Positions 17,576 through 25,729 of a DNA stretch of 33,299 nt are shown here, piece by piece. Every line of letters begins with the position of its first letter. The first letter of the stretch is position 1. The DNA comes from an uncultured Alphaproteobacteria bacterium. GTDB taxonomy: Bacteria > Pseudomonadota > Alphaproteobacteria > MPNO01 > UBA2964. The position numbers and the translations under genes were made by a program. Below the pieces are notes generated by a model, which was not told where the DNA came from, did not search any database, and was given only the letters and a program-made list of their open reading frames with translations. The stretch is taken from NCBI GenBank assembly GCA_938048165.1, contig CALIBP010000042.1, positions 1 to 33,299 of the forward strand. The letters run 5' to 3'.

Positions 17576-18435
17576 CCGATGCTGCCTATTCCAATGCTAT
17601 CAAGGGCGCTCTGTGGATGCTTGGCGCGTCGGTTTGCTATGTATCCTCAGCGACGCTGACTCGCTATCTGGCGGGTAGTTATCCGACCTTTGAACTAACA
17701 TTTTTGCGCTGTGTTGTCGGGGTGATCGTTCTCACACCGCTGATCCTGCGGGGCGATCTCAAGGAGTTAAAAACCACCGCTTTTCCACTACATTGCGTGC
17801 GGGCCGTATTAACTTATATCTCGATTCTTTTATGGTTCTACGCCACTGAAAAAATACCCGTTGGTGACTTCTTCGCTATCCAGTTTGTTTCGCCACTCTT
17901 CACGATTGCCGTTGCGGCAATTTTGTTGCGCGAGAAAGTCAGCGCCAAAAGCTGGTTGGCAGCATTAATCGGTTTTCTGGGTGTGACGGTCATTATCCGA
18001 CCAGGCTATATACCTGTTTCGCTTGGTGTCATTGCAGCGCTCGGCACGGCAGCGGCATACGCGTTTGTAAATACCTGTATTAAAGTGCTGTCGCGTCAGG
18101 ACTCGCCGATGGTGATGACATTTTACGTCAACGTTCTTGTTCTGGTGCTTGCCGTGATACCAGCATATCTGACCTGGAAAACACCGGTTGCGACAGACTG
18201 GCCGATCCTGATCGCCGTGGCGTTGTTCGCAACGCTGGCGCAGTTTTGTGTGGCCTCCAGTATCTCGCTGGCCGATGCGCGGGTCGTACAGCCAATGAAC
18301 TTCCTGCGCATGCCGATCGCTGCCGCAATGGGCTTTATGGTGTTTGGCGAGTTCCCTGATCTCTGGACCTGGTTTGGGGCGGTGATCATTTTTGGCGCTG
18401 CTTGGTACGCTATTCAGCAGAGTAAAAAGAAATGA
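17572..18435 (+). CDS. EamA/DMT transporter, array copy 4
   Basis: 287 residues from GTG 17572. The frame is open back to 17341, but the extra N-terminal stretch overlaps copy 3 in another frame and shows no membrane pattern. GTG in the GTGA overlap, preceded by a strong GAGGAGG (17555-17561), decides the start. The first-repeat signature IPVGDFFAIQFVSPLFT and the end FPDLWTWFGAVIIFG place it with copies 5 and 6. Its last bases form ATGA with copy 5. About ten membrane segments are visible. Confidence 0.9.
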   Translation: MTDAAYSNAIKGALWMLGASVCYVSSATLTRYLAGSYPTFELTFLRCVVGVIVLTPLILRGDLKELKTTAFPLHCVRAVLTYISILLWFYATEKIPVGDFFAIQFVSPLFTIAVAAILLREKVSAKSWLAALIGFLGVTVIIRPGYIPVSLGVIAALGTAAAYAFVNTCIKVLSRQDSPMVMTFYVNVLVLVLAVIPAYLTWKTPVATDWPILIAVALFATLAQFCVASSISLADARVVQPMNFLRMPIAAAMGFMVFGEFPDLWTWFGAVIIFGAAWYAIQQSKKK

Positions 18436-19313
18436 AGCAGTTACCCGGTGCGGTTATCGGGTCACTCTGGATGCTGTCGAGCTGTGTTTTCTACGCTTGT
18501 GCGGCCTCATTGGTGCGTGAGGTGGGGGACACCTATTCCGCATATCAAATGACAATGATCCGCTCCTTCGTCGCGGTTGTTGCCTTGGCACCGGTCTATC
18601 TTAGTGAAGGTGGCAGGCTATTATTTATTCCCAAACGCTTCTTCATGCATTTGCTGACCGGGGTGTTTACCTATCTGGGGATTATTTTCTGGTTCATTGC
18701 CACGGCATCGATGCCGATTGCTGATTTCTTTGCGCTGCAGTTTGTGACACCGCTTCTGACAATGGCCTTTGCGATTTTCTTTTTACGGGAGAACGCAGAT
18801 GTCCGGAGCTGGATCGCAGCCTTGATTGGTTTCGCTGGCGTGCTTGTAATCCTGCGCCCCGGAATTATCGAGATTTCCTTTGCGGCCATGGCAGCGCTGA
18901 TTAGTGCGGTCTTTTATGCGAGCGACAATACGGTTATCAAATCGCTCTCTAAAGGCGTGTCGGCGACAATGATTGTCTATTATGCCCATCTTCTGATGAT
19001 TCCGATTTCAATTCCGATGGCGCTAGTGACCTGGAAGCAACCAACGCTTTATGACTTTGGCATCATCGTCGCGATCTGCCTGTGCCTGACAATGGCTTAT
19101 CTGTCTGTTACGAAAGCCATTTCGCTGACGGTGGCACGGGTCATCCAGCCGGTGAACTTTATGCGGATGCCGATTGCCGCCGTGTTTGGCTGGGTATTGT
19201 TCAGCGAGTTCCCTGACCTTTGGACCTGGGTTGGCGCTGTAATCATCTTTTGTGCAACGACCTATGCGGTTCGGCGTGGTGCTAAAACACCGGAAAAGAC
19301 GGCAGCCACATGA
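18432..19313 (+). CDS. EamA/DMT transporter, array copy 5
   Basis: 293 residues. Signature MPIADFFALQFVTPLLT in repeat one; repeat two carries ARVIQPVNFMRMPIAAVFGW and FPDLWTWVGAVIIFC. The two repeats are also joined by FAGVLVILRPGIIEISFAAMAAL, nearly the same as copy 6 (some segments shortened here). It is most like copy 6, which suggests the two arose by the latest duplication in the array. The ATG start is within ATGA; no strong ribosome binding site is visible. The stop forms ATGA with copy 6. Confidence 0.9.
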   Translation: MKQLPGAVIGSLWMLSSCVFYACAASLVREVGDTYSAYQMTMIRSFVAVVALAPVYLSEGGRLLFIPKRFFMHLLTGVFTYLGIIFWFIATASMPIADFFALQFVTPLLTMAFAIFFLRENADVRSWIAALIGFAGVLVILRPGIIEISFAAMAALISAVFYASDNTVIKSLSKGVSATMIVYYAHLLMIPISIPMALVTWKQPTLYDFGIIVAICLCLTMAYLSVTKAISLTVARVIQPVNFMRMPIAAVFGWVLFSEFPDLWTWVGAVIIFCATTYAVRRGAKTPEKTAAT

Positions 19314-20179
19314 ATGCTCTACCAGCGTCAGTCCAGGGTGCTTTCTATATGCTGGTTAGCGCCTTCTGCTATGTCGGTTCGGCGACGCTGATCCGTTATA
19401 TCGGTGAAGGCTATTCACCATTTCTTCTGACATTTTTCCGCTCGGTTATCGCGGTGATCATTCTGGCGCCGGTGATCTTTCAATTGCGAGGCTCTTCCCT
19501 CTGGCCGAAACGGCCCTTCGCGGTGCTGATGACGGGAGTCTTCTCCTATATTGGTATTTTTCTGTGGTTCTATTCAGCGGGCCGGATGCCGGTCGCCGAG
19601 TTCTTTGCCCTGCAATTTGCAACACCGCTCTTTACCATCGCCTTCGCGATTATCTTTCTCCGTGAACGCTCTGATATCGCCAGCTGGCTGGCGACCTTTA
19701 TCGGATTTGCGGGGGTGTTGATCGTTTTACGGCCGGGCATAATTGAAGTTTCGTTTGCGGCGGTCGCGGCAATCGCCTGCGCAGCGAGCTATGCGAGCGT
19801 CAATACAGTGATCAAATCGCTCTCAAAGACGGTACCGACGACGGTCATCGTATTCTATGCCAACTTTTTGTTAGTCCCGATTTCTTTGCCGATGGCGATT
19901 GTCGATTGGAAGACGCCTCTCTGGATCGATATGCCAGCAATTGTCGGTGCTTCCGTCCTCTCAACGATTGGCTACGTAACGGTCTCCAAGGGGATTGCGC
20001 TGGCGCCGGCTCGCGTTGTCCAGCCGGTAAACTTTCTGCGCATGCCAATCGGGGCGGCGTTTGGCTGGGTGTTGTTTAGTGAACTTCCGGATATCTGGAC
20101 ATGGGTCGGGGCGATTGTCATCTTTTGCGCGACGAGCTACGCGGTACAGCGCGGGGCACGTAACAAGGGAGACAGTTGA
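19310..20179 (+). CDS. EamA/DMT transporter, array copy 6
   Basis: 289 residues, last transporter of the array. Signature MPVAEFFALQFATPLFT, with Glu in place of the Asp of copies 1, 3 and 5. Repeat two has ARVVQPVNFLRMPIGAAFGW and LPDIWTWVGAIVIFC. It shares VNTVIKSLSK-like and WVLFSE segments with copy 5. The start is in ATGA with copy 5. Its TGA overlaps the ATG of the downstream GST (TGATG). The substrate is unknown. Confidence 0.9.
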   Translation: MNALPASVQGAFYMLVSAFCYVGSATLIRYIGEGYSPFLLTFFRSVIAVIILAPVIFQLRGSSLWPKRPFAVLMTGVFSYIGIFLWFYSAGRMPVAEFFALQFATPLFTIAFAIIFLRERSDIASWLATFIGFAGVLIVLRPGIIEVSFAAVAAIACAASYASVNTVIKSLSKTVPTTVIVFYANFLLVPISLPMAIVDWKTPLWIDMPAIVGASVLSTIGYVTVSKGIALAPARVVQPVNFLRMPIGAAFGWVLFSELPDIWTWVGAIVIFCATSYAVQRGARNKGDS

Positions 20180-20880
20180 TGATCACACTGCATGCCTGGC
20201 CAACACCCAACGCGCACAAAGTCTCGATCATGCTGGAAGAATGCGGGCTTGAATATCAGGTCGTCGCCGTAGACATCACCGCAGGCGATCAGTTTGCACC
20301 TGAATTCCTGGAACTCAGCCCGAATAATCGGATGCCAGCCTTGGTTGATGAAGAAGGACCGGAGGGTAAACCAGTCTCAATTTTTGAGTCGGGTGCCATC
20401 CTGTTTTATCTCGCTGACAAGACAGGCAAATTCATGCCCTCGTCAAGCAACAAGCGTTACGAGGTGATGCAATGGCTGATGTTTCAGATGGGCAATCTCG
20501 GCCCGATCTGCGGACAAGCGCATCATTTTCGTGACGCCGCGCCGGAACGGGTGCCATACGCGATCAACCGTTTTACCGATGAAGCAGGGCGGCTCTACGG
20601 CGTGATGGACAGACGGCTGGCGGAAGCGACCTATCTGGCGGGCGATGATTACTCAATTGCTGATATGGCCTGTTGGCCCTGGGTTCGCGTACATCGCTAT
20701 CATGGCCAGCCTTGGGACGATTTCCCCAATGTGAAACGCTGGTTTGATGATGTCGCTGCACGCCCGGCGGTGCAGGAGGGCATGAAGCTCCTAACTGACA
20801 AACGGGCCAAGACTCGCGACGTTCTGGATGACAAATCCCGCGACATCCTGTTTGGTAAAACCCAGATGACGAAGCGTTAG
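20179..20880 (+). CDS. Glutathione S-transferase (YfcG/YghU-like)
   Basis: The 233-residue protein has an N-terminal thioredoxin-like domain with ITLHAWPTPNAHKVSIMLEE, where Thr and Asn take the place of a catalytic Cys or Ser, as in the Nu-class disulfide oxidoreductases YfcG and YghU. RMPALVD and the glutathione gamma-glutamyl contact FESGAIL follow. The helical C-terminal half includes YLAGDDYSIADMACWPWV. The start is ATG 20179, overlapping the stop of array copy 6, with AAGGGAG (20165-20171) 7 nt upstream; a TTG at 20176 is less likely. It is the last gene of the array operon, so it may detoxify or reduce something linked to the transported compounds (inference). Confidence 0.92.
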   Translation: MITLHAWPTPNAHKVSIMLEECGLEYQVVAVDITAGDQFAPEFLELSPNNRMPALVDEEGPEGKPVSIFESGAILFYLADKTGKFMPSSSNKRYEVMQWLMFQMGNLGPICGQAHHFRDAAPERVPYAINRFTDEAGRLYGVMDRRLAEATYLAGDDYSIADMACWPWVRVHRYHGQPWDDFPNVKRWFDDVAARPAVQEGMKLLTDKRAKTRDVLDDKSRDILFGKTQMTKR

Positions 20881-21779
20881 CCGGATTTCTTGTCCGCGTC
20901 GTTGGCTTCCTTGCGGATTGAAAAATAGGTGCTGGCGAAGATAACCAGGGCACCAACTGCGACCCAGGGGGAGAAGGTCTCATCCCACAGCAGATAGGCG
21001 ATGAACGCGATAAAAGGCAGGCGCAGAAAATCGATTGGGAAGCATACCGAGGTGTCGATCAGGACCAGCGCCTTGCTGAGGCAGAAATGTGTGGTTAGGC
21101 CGGAGAGTCCCAGCAACAGGAGCCAGGGCAGATGATGCCATTCGGGCATCACCCACAGATAAACCGCCGGCCCTAGGAAAAGTAGACTCTGAATCACATT
21201 CATAGTGAAAACCATGGTGCTGGCGCTTTCGGTGTGCGACAGAACTTTGACCATGACGTTCTGGGCGGAAAATAACACTGCGCCAAAAATCACCATCATT
21301 GTCGGAATACCGACGGGGACGATGCCAGGGCGGACGATAATCATGACCCCGAGAAAGCTCACCGCCATGCCGATCCAGCGGTAGCGGTTAACCTTTTCGC
21401 CTATCGTCATCGCGGCGATCGCGGCGGTAAGGGCCGGGATGGTGTATTCAATCGAGGTGACCACCGCGAGAGGTACAGAAATCACGCCGAAAAACACGCA
21501 ATATTGTCCACCGGCATGGGTCGCGTTGCGCAGGAACTGAAAACCGGGCCGTTTGGTGATGAGGGACCGTAAACCCTCCTGAGGGATCATGATGGCGGCT
21601 ATGGCAATCAACCCGATCAACGCCCGGAAGAATAATAGTTGGGGCACCGTCATGTCTGGCTTGAGCGCCCGCACCGCGATGACAATCCCGGCCAGCCCGG
21701 CGACGGCGATCACCATCCACCCGATGCCGCGAAGGGTCTCGGCACGGGTCGCATTCGCAGTGCTGTTTTGGTCGTTCAC
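20877..21779 (-). CDS. EamA/DMT family transporter, convergent to the array
   Basis: 300 residues from GTG 21779, with two EamA repeats and about ten membrane segments. Its signature is VPLAVVTSIEYTIPALT, quite different from the array copies. Repeat two ends SPWVAVGALVIFASTYF, lacking the LPDIWTW of the array. The stop codon overlaps that of the GST on the other strand by 3 bp, leaving no room for a terminator. It diverges from the UbiD gene across 145 bp. The start is uncertain, since no ribosome binding site is clear. Confidence 0.85.
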   Translation of the reverse strand: MNDQNSTANATRAETLRGIGWMVIAVAGLAGIVIAVRALKPDMTVPQLLFFRALIGLIAIAAIMIPQEGLRSLITKRPGFQFLRNATHAGGQYCVFFGVISVPLAVVTSIEYTIPALTAAIAAMTIGEKVNRYRWIGMAVSFLGVMIIVRPGIVPVGIPTMMVIFGAVLFSAQNVMVKVLSHTESASTMVFTMNVIQSLLFLGPAVYLWVMPEWHHLPWLLLLGLSGLTTHFCLSKALVLIDTSVCFPIDFLRLPFIAFIAYLLWDETFSPWVAVGALVIFASTYFSIRKEANDADKKSG

Positions 21780-21924
21780 AGGAGAACCCGCTAGATTTCT
21801 TTGAGGTATTTTATCTCATCGCACGAAACCTCTCGTCACGCCAGCCTATCGGTGCAAGCTGGATTTACAGATCGGGCCCATCGTCTTAGTTTGGCGTATC
21901 AATATGATTTAGGAGACTCCACCG

Positions 21925-23418
21925 ATGGACGGATCGCAAGCCAGTAATCTCAAACACCACGTCACCTTTAATGACCTTCGGGAATATATCGAAGAGGTCG
22001 ATAAGCTCGGCGAGCTGCGCCGTGTTCAAGGAGCGACCTGGGAAGAAGATATCGGCATGGCGGCGGAATTACTGCTGCATAGCGAAACGGCGCCCTGCGC
22101 TTTGTTTGATGAAATTCCAGGCTATCCCAAAGGGCACCGGGTCTTTACCAACTTCTTTGGTGGTCGCCGCCAGAATATTACGTTGGGCTTTCCGCCGGAC
22201 CTTACCAAGTTTGAGCTAAGTGTCGCCTTTAACAAGGCCTATCAGGAGGTCGTTCAAAGACCACTACCTTACAAAACTGTTGAAACCGGCCCGGTGATGG
22301 AAAATATCATGGAAGGTGACGACGTAGACGTGCTTTCTCTACCGACACCGCTTTGGCATGAAGGGGATGGCGGGCGTTATATCGGAACCGGGTCTTTTAA
22401 TGTCACCCGTGACCCTGAAGAGAACTGGATCAATGTCGGTACCTACCGCGTGATGGTGCATGATGAAAAAACCGTCGGGTTTTATATTTCCCCCGGGAAA
22501 CATGGTCGGCTGCATCGTCAAAAATACATGGCCAAGAACCTGCCCATGCCGGTCTGCGTTGTCGTCGGTGTTGATCCGCTTAGCTTTCTGATGTCGTCAT
22601 CGGAAATTCCGTATGGCGTTTGCGAATTTGACATCATGGGCGCCTATCGTGGCCGTCCGGTTGAATGCGTCATCGGCAAACATACTGGGCTGCCGTTTCC
22701 CGCAAATGCCGAGATTGTCCTCGAAGGCTTTTGCTATCCGGACAAACTCCACTCTGAAGGACCATTCGGCGAATGGACAGGGTATTACGGGAATCCTGAA
22801 CATAATGGACCGACGCTGGATATTAAGGCTATCTATCATCGTAATGATCCGATCATGCTCGGTTGTCCGCCGCAACGTCCGCCAGAGGAACAGTCGCGTT
22901 ATCGGGCTGTGGTGCGCTCGGCGCTTCTCAAGGAGCAGATCGAAGCGGTTGGCGTTCCTGATGTTCAGGTTGCCTGGTGCCATGAATGTGGCGGCGGGCG
23001 CATGTTTACTGCCGTGTCTATTAAACAGCGCTATCCGGGACATGCGACACAGGCGGGCCAGATTGCCTCGCAGTGTCGTCTCGGGGCGTATGCCGGGAAA
23101 TTCGTTGTCGTCGTTGATGACGATATCGATGCGTCGAATCTGGAAGACGTCATGTGGGCGCTTTGTTTCCGGGCAGATCCGGCAACGGATATCGATATCA
23201 TCAACCGAGGCTGGTCCACGGGACTCGATCCGTCGATCCATCCTGATCGCAAGGAAATTGGCGATACGACCAACAGTCGTGCGATTATCAATGCCTGCAA
23301 GCCGTTCCACTGGATGGATCGGTATCCCAAGGTCAATACACCAGACAAAGAAACCTATGCTCGCGCTAAGGAGAAATGGGGTTGGCTGCTCAATACCAAT
23401 CAGCCGCCAACAAAATAG
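21925..23418 (+). CDS. UbiD family prenyl-FMN-dependent decarboxylase
   Basis: The 497-residue protein is a full-length UbiD-type (de)carboxylase. It carries the segment NWINVGTYRVMVHD with Asn170 and Arg175, GKHG with His193, CEFD with Glu234, and SEGPFGEWTGYY with the catalytic Glu278 and Glu283. These match the metal, prFMN and Glu-Arg-Glu active-site residues known from fungal Fdc1. The ribosome site AGGAG (21911-21915) is well placed before ATG 21925. The prFMN-making UbiX gene is not in the window. UbiD relatives act on aromatic, heteroaromatic or unsaturated acids; the substrate here is unknown. EamA genes on the opposite strand flank it on both sides. Confidence 0.93.
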   Translation: MDGSQASNLKHHVTFNDLREYIEEVDKLGELRRVQGATWEEDIGMAAELLLHSETAPCALFDEIPGYPKGHRVFTNFFGGRRQNITLGFPPDLTKFELSVAFNKAYQEVVQRPLPYKTVETGPVMENIMEGDDVDVLSLPTPLWHEGDGGRYIGTGSFNVTRDPEENWINVGTYRVMVHDEKTVGFYISPGKHGRLHRQKYMAKNLPMPVCVVVGVDPLSFLMSSSEIPYGVCEFDIMGAYRGRPVECVIGKHTGLPFPANAEIVLEGFCYPDKLHSEGPFGEWTGYYGNPEHNGPTLDIKAIYHRNDPIMLGCPPQRPPEEQSRYRAVVRSALLKEQIEAVGVPDVQVAWCHECGGGRMFTAVSIKQRYPGHATQAGQIASQCRLGAYAGKFVVVVDDDIDASNLEDVMWALCFRADPATDIDIINRGWSTGLDPSIHPDRKEIGDTTNSRAIINACKPFHWMDRYPKVNTPDKETYARAKEKWGWLLNTNQPPTK

Positions 23419-23420
23419 GT

Positions 23421-24362
23421 TTAGTGGTGTCCTGACGCTTTGGATTCGTGCCTTGTCATATAATAGGTTGAGCCGGCAATAACACTGGCTCCAATCCAGA
23501 CCCATATGTCCGTCGTTTGGTCGAAGACCAGATAGGCAACAAAGGCGGTAATTGGCAGACGCAAATATTCAATGGGTTCGACAATGGTAGCCTCGGCGTG
23601 GACGAAAGCCCGCACCAGACAATAGGGCGCTATGGTTCCAGAGACCGCCAATAGAAGAAGACCCGGGAAATCGAGTAATGTTGGCGTGACCCAGGTGAAC
23701 CAGTTCAAGGGTATTCCGGTATCCGGAATATTGGTTGCGATAAGCCACCCTACGAGCATTGAGACAGAAGCGAATATTGTCAGGGTAAACTGGTAATAAA
23801 AGGTCGTCGTCGTCGGGTGATCAGTCTTACCCAATGAGCGCGTGTAGATCGCTACACCGGCGTAGGAAAGGGCGGATCCGAGGACCAGGAATGCCGCGGG
23901 GCCGATGGGGACGGCCCCCGGTCTCAAGATCACCAATACACCGCAGAAACCAATTAATGTGCAGGTCAGCCGGGTGATGCCCGGTCTTTCCTTCAGGAAT
24001 ATAACCGCGAGCACGACGACCATCAGCGGTACGGTGAAATGAAGGGCCACCGCTTTGGCGATGGGTAAAAAGGCCAATCCAGCAAACCACAACCACATCC
24101 CGGTGAAATTTGCGAGATTGCGTTGTAGATGGAATCCCAGCCGGTTGGTTTGCCAAAACCGAACCCCTCGCCAGCCTACGATACTTAGAAGGATCAGGAG
24201 GCCAAAAAAATTTCTGAAAAAAACAAGTTCTATTGCTGGAATGTGGCTCAATAATCGGACGGCGATGGGAACAAATGAATGTGCTGCCGCCGCGCCGACG
24301 CCCCATGCGGCGCCAATGAGAACCTGGTTTCCGACGGTAGAGCCGGGGTATTTTGAGGTCAT
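23421..24362 (-). CDS. EamA/DMT family transporter
   Basis: 313 residues with two EamA repeats. The first-repeat signature is LPIAKAVALHFTVPLMV and the end is TDIWVWIGASVIAGSTYY. The loop in the middle of repeat two (around residues 205-225) is longer than in other copies. Its ATG overlaps the stop of the upstream unknown gene in an ATGA. Its stop lies 2 bp from the UbiD stop (convergent). It is therefore the last gene of a unit with the unknown protein and the polytopic membrane protein to its right. Confidence 0.88.
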   Translation of the reverse strand: MTSKYPGSTVGNQVLIGAAWGVGAAAAHSFVPIAVRLLSHIPAIELVFFRNFFGLLILLSIVGWRGVRFWQTNRLGFHLQRNLANFTGMWLWFAGLAFLPIAKAVALHFTVPLMVVVLAVIFLKERPGITRLTCTLIGFCGVLVILRPGAVPIGPAAFLVLGSALSYAGVAIYTRSLGKTDHPTTTTFYYQFTLTIFASVSMLVGWLIATNIPDTGIPLNWFTWVTPTLLDFPGLLLLAVSGTIAPYCLVRAFVHAEATIVEPIEYLRLPITAFVAYLVFDQTTDIWVWIGASVIAGSTYYMTRHESKASGHH

Positions 24363-25645
24363 CGATACATGCCGATGGCATCTATGCGGCGGTCAATTTT
24401 CGCAATCTCGTCTCTATATTTTTTGCTTTTCGTGTCGCGATAGCGGCTTTTAAACTGAGCGGTCGTCATCCCTTGAGGCAGGTCGGTAAAGGTCGGGAAA
24501 AAACTGCGTTCTGAGCTTGCGGCGGACAGCACTCTCTGAAATTCGAGTGCTTTGCTTCGGTTTTCGGTGGCCTTTTTCGCAAAGCGGACACCCATTCTAT
24601 CCGCGCCAATATCGGTGAAGCTGAAACCACTCTTCTTATTGGCGGCGTCTTTCACTTCTTTGAGGACACCAATGATATTCGCTGTATCTTCGCCACCGGT
24701 TAGCGTCAATCCGGCTGAAATTGCAAAATGCTGAACAAAATCGTGACGGTCATTTAGCCTGACATGAGAGATTTTCCCCCGTTTTGATTTCTGCTGAGCA
24801 GTTCGCACTTCGCCAATAAACCGCTCAAAGCGGGAATCGCCGAAATACAAAACCAGTGCCAAAATGGCTGCCCTGTTTTCATCGATAGGATCACCGGAGC
24901 TTGATCGCTGCCCTGCTAATTTGAATAGAGGGCGTATAAAATCTGTCAGGGAAACCCGGCTCAGCGAGGAATATTGCGCGGCAAGTTTTTCGATCAGGTC
25001 ATAGTAGGGTTTTACGGTCTTTGGACTGCTGATTTGTATTCGTTTTCTTGCTGCGGTTTTAATGTCCTTTAACAAATTCGGTGGCGGCTGAAAGCGAACA
25101 TAGATTGTTGGACCCAGGACCTTAACGGAGCGAACGCTCTTCAAAATCGGATCGGCCTTACCTTTGCCCACGATTTCATCCAGTGCATAGCGGAGAGCAG
25201 GATCGATGAGTTGCTGAGGAATTTCCACCTTGCCGACATAAAGGCGGTAAAATCTCAGGCCTCGTGAAGAAGACGCAATAACAGTACGGATGTTGAGGTA
25301 ACGCCCAAGGGGGTTGTCTGGTAACTCCACAGACATTCCTATGAGGATGCCAAACCGAGCCACTTTGACAGTGGTTACGACATTTGGAATCGACGCCATT
25401 GCGCCTTTCAGAACGGTGTTTAACTCACGTGTTGTCGCCCGAATTTCGGTGATCTTGTCTGGAGACATTAAGCGAGGATCAAAACGCTTTGCCAATTGCT
25501 GGGCGTTTTTTAAATCCTGCAGATTGATGGCGCCGGGTCTTTTGAGGGCGGGTACATCCTGGACAGCATTCATCGCTATCGCTATTGGCAATCCGATAAT
25601 AATTGCGAGAAAAAAAAGACCGCTAAGACGAAAAAGACAGCCCAT
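24359..25645 (-). CDS. Uncharacterised membrane-anchored protein
   Basis: The 428-residue protein has one N-terminal membrane segment or uncleaved signal (about residues 5-25) and a large polar part. I recognise no enzyme motif. Relatives, as I recall, share the blocks HDFVQHFAISAGLTLTGGED and GFSFTDIGADRMGVRFAKKA and a Lys/Arg-rich end. These suggest a conserved C-terminal domain of unknown role, perhaps in the periplasm. The stop forms ATGA with the following EamA gene, and its start lies 84 bp after the upstream membrane protein. No strong ribosome binding site precedes ATG 25645. Confidence 0.75.
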   Translation of the reverse strand: MGCLFRLSGLFFLAIIIGLPIAIAMNAVQDVPALKRPGAINLQDLKNAQQLAKRFDPRLMSPDKITEIRATTRELNTVLKGAMASIPNVVTTVKVARFGILIGMSVELPDNPLGRYLNIRTVIASSSRGLRFYRLYVGKVEIPQQLIDPALRYALDEIVGKGKADPILKSVRSVKVLGPTIYVRFQPPPNLLKDIKTAARKRIQISSPKTVKPYYDLIEKLAAQYSSLSRVSLTDFIRPLFKLAGQRSSSGDPIDENRAAILALVLYFGDSRFERFIGEVRTAQQKSKRGKISHVRLNDRHDFVQHFAISAGLTLTGGEDTANIIGVLKEVKDAANKKSGFSFTDIGADRMGVRFAKKATENRSKALEFQRVLSAASSERSFFPTFTDLPQGMTTAQFKSRYRDTKSKKYRDEIAKIDRRIDAIGMYR

Positions 25646-25729
25646 GGTGAAGTCGCTCTTACTGGCTGGTTACGCGTTTCTAAAAATCCGGCGAGCCGAA
25701 TGCCGTCTCTTCTATCAAATCATTGGGCA

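Noticed and set aside
22597-23505. Long open frames on both strands over the UbiD gene (302 and 289 codons)
   Set aside because: They are shadows of the UbiD frame: rich in Arg, Cys and Ile with no domain pattern, while the UbiD frame has every catalytic motif.
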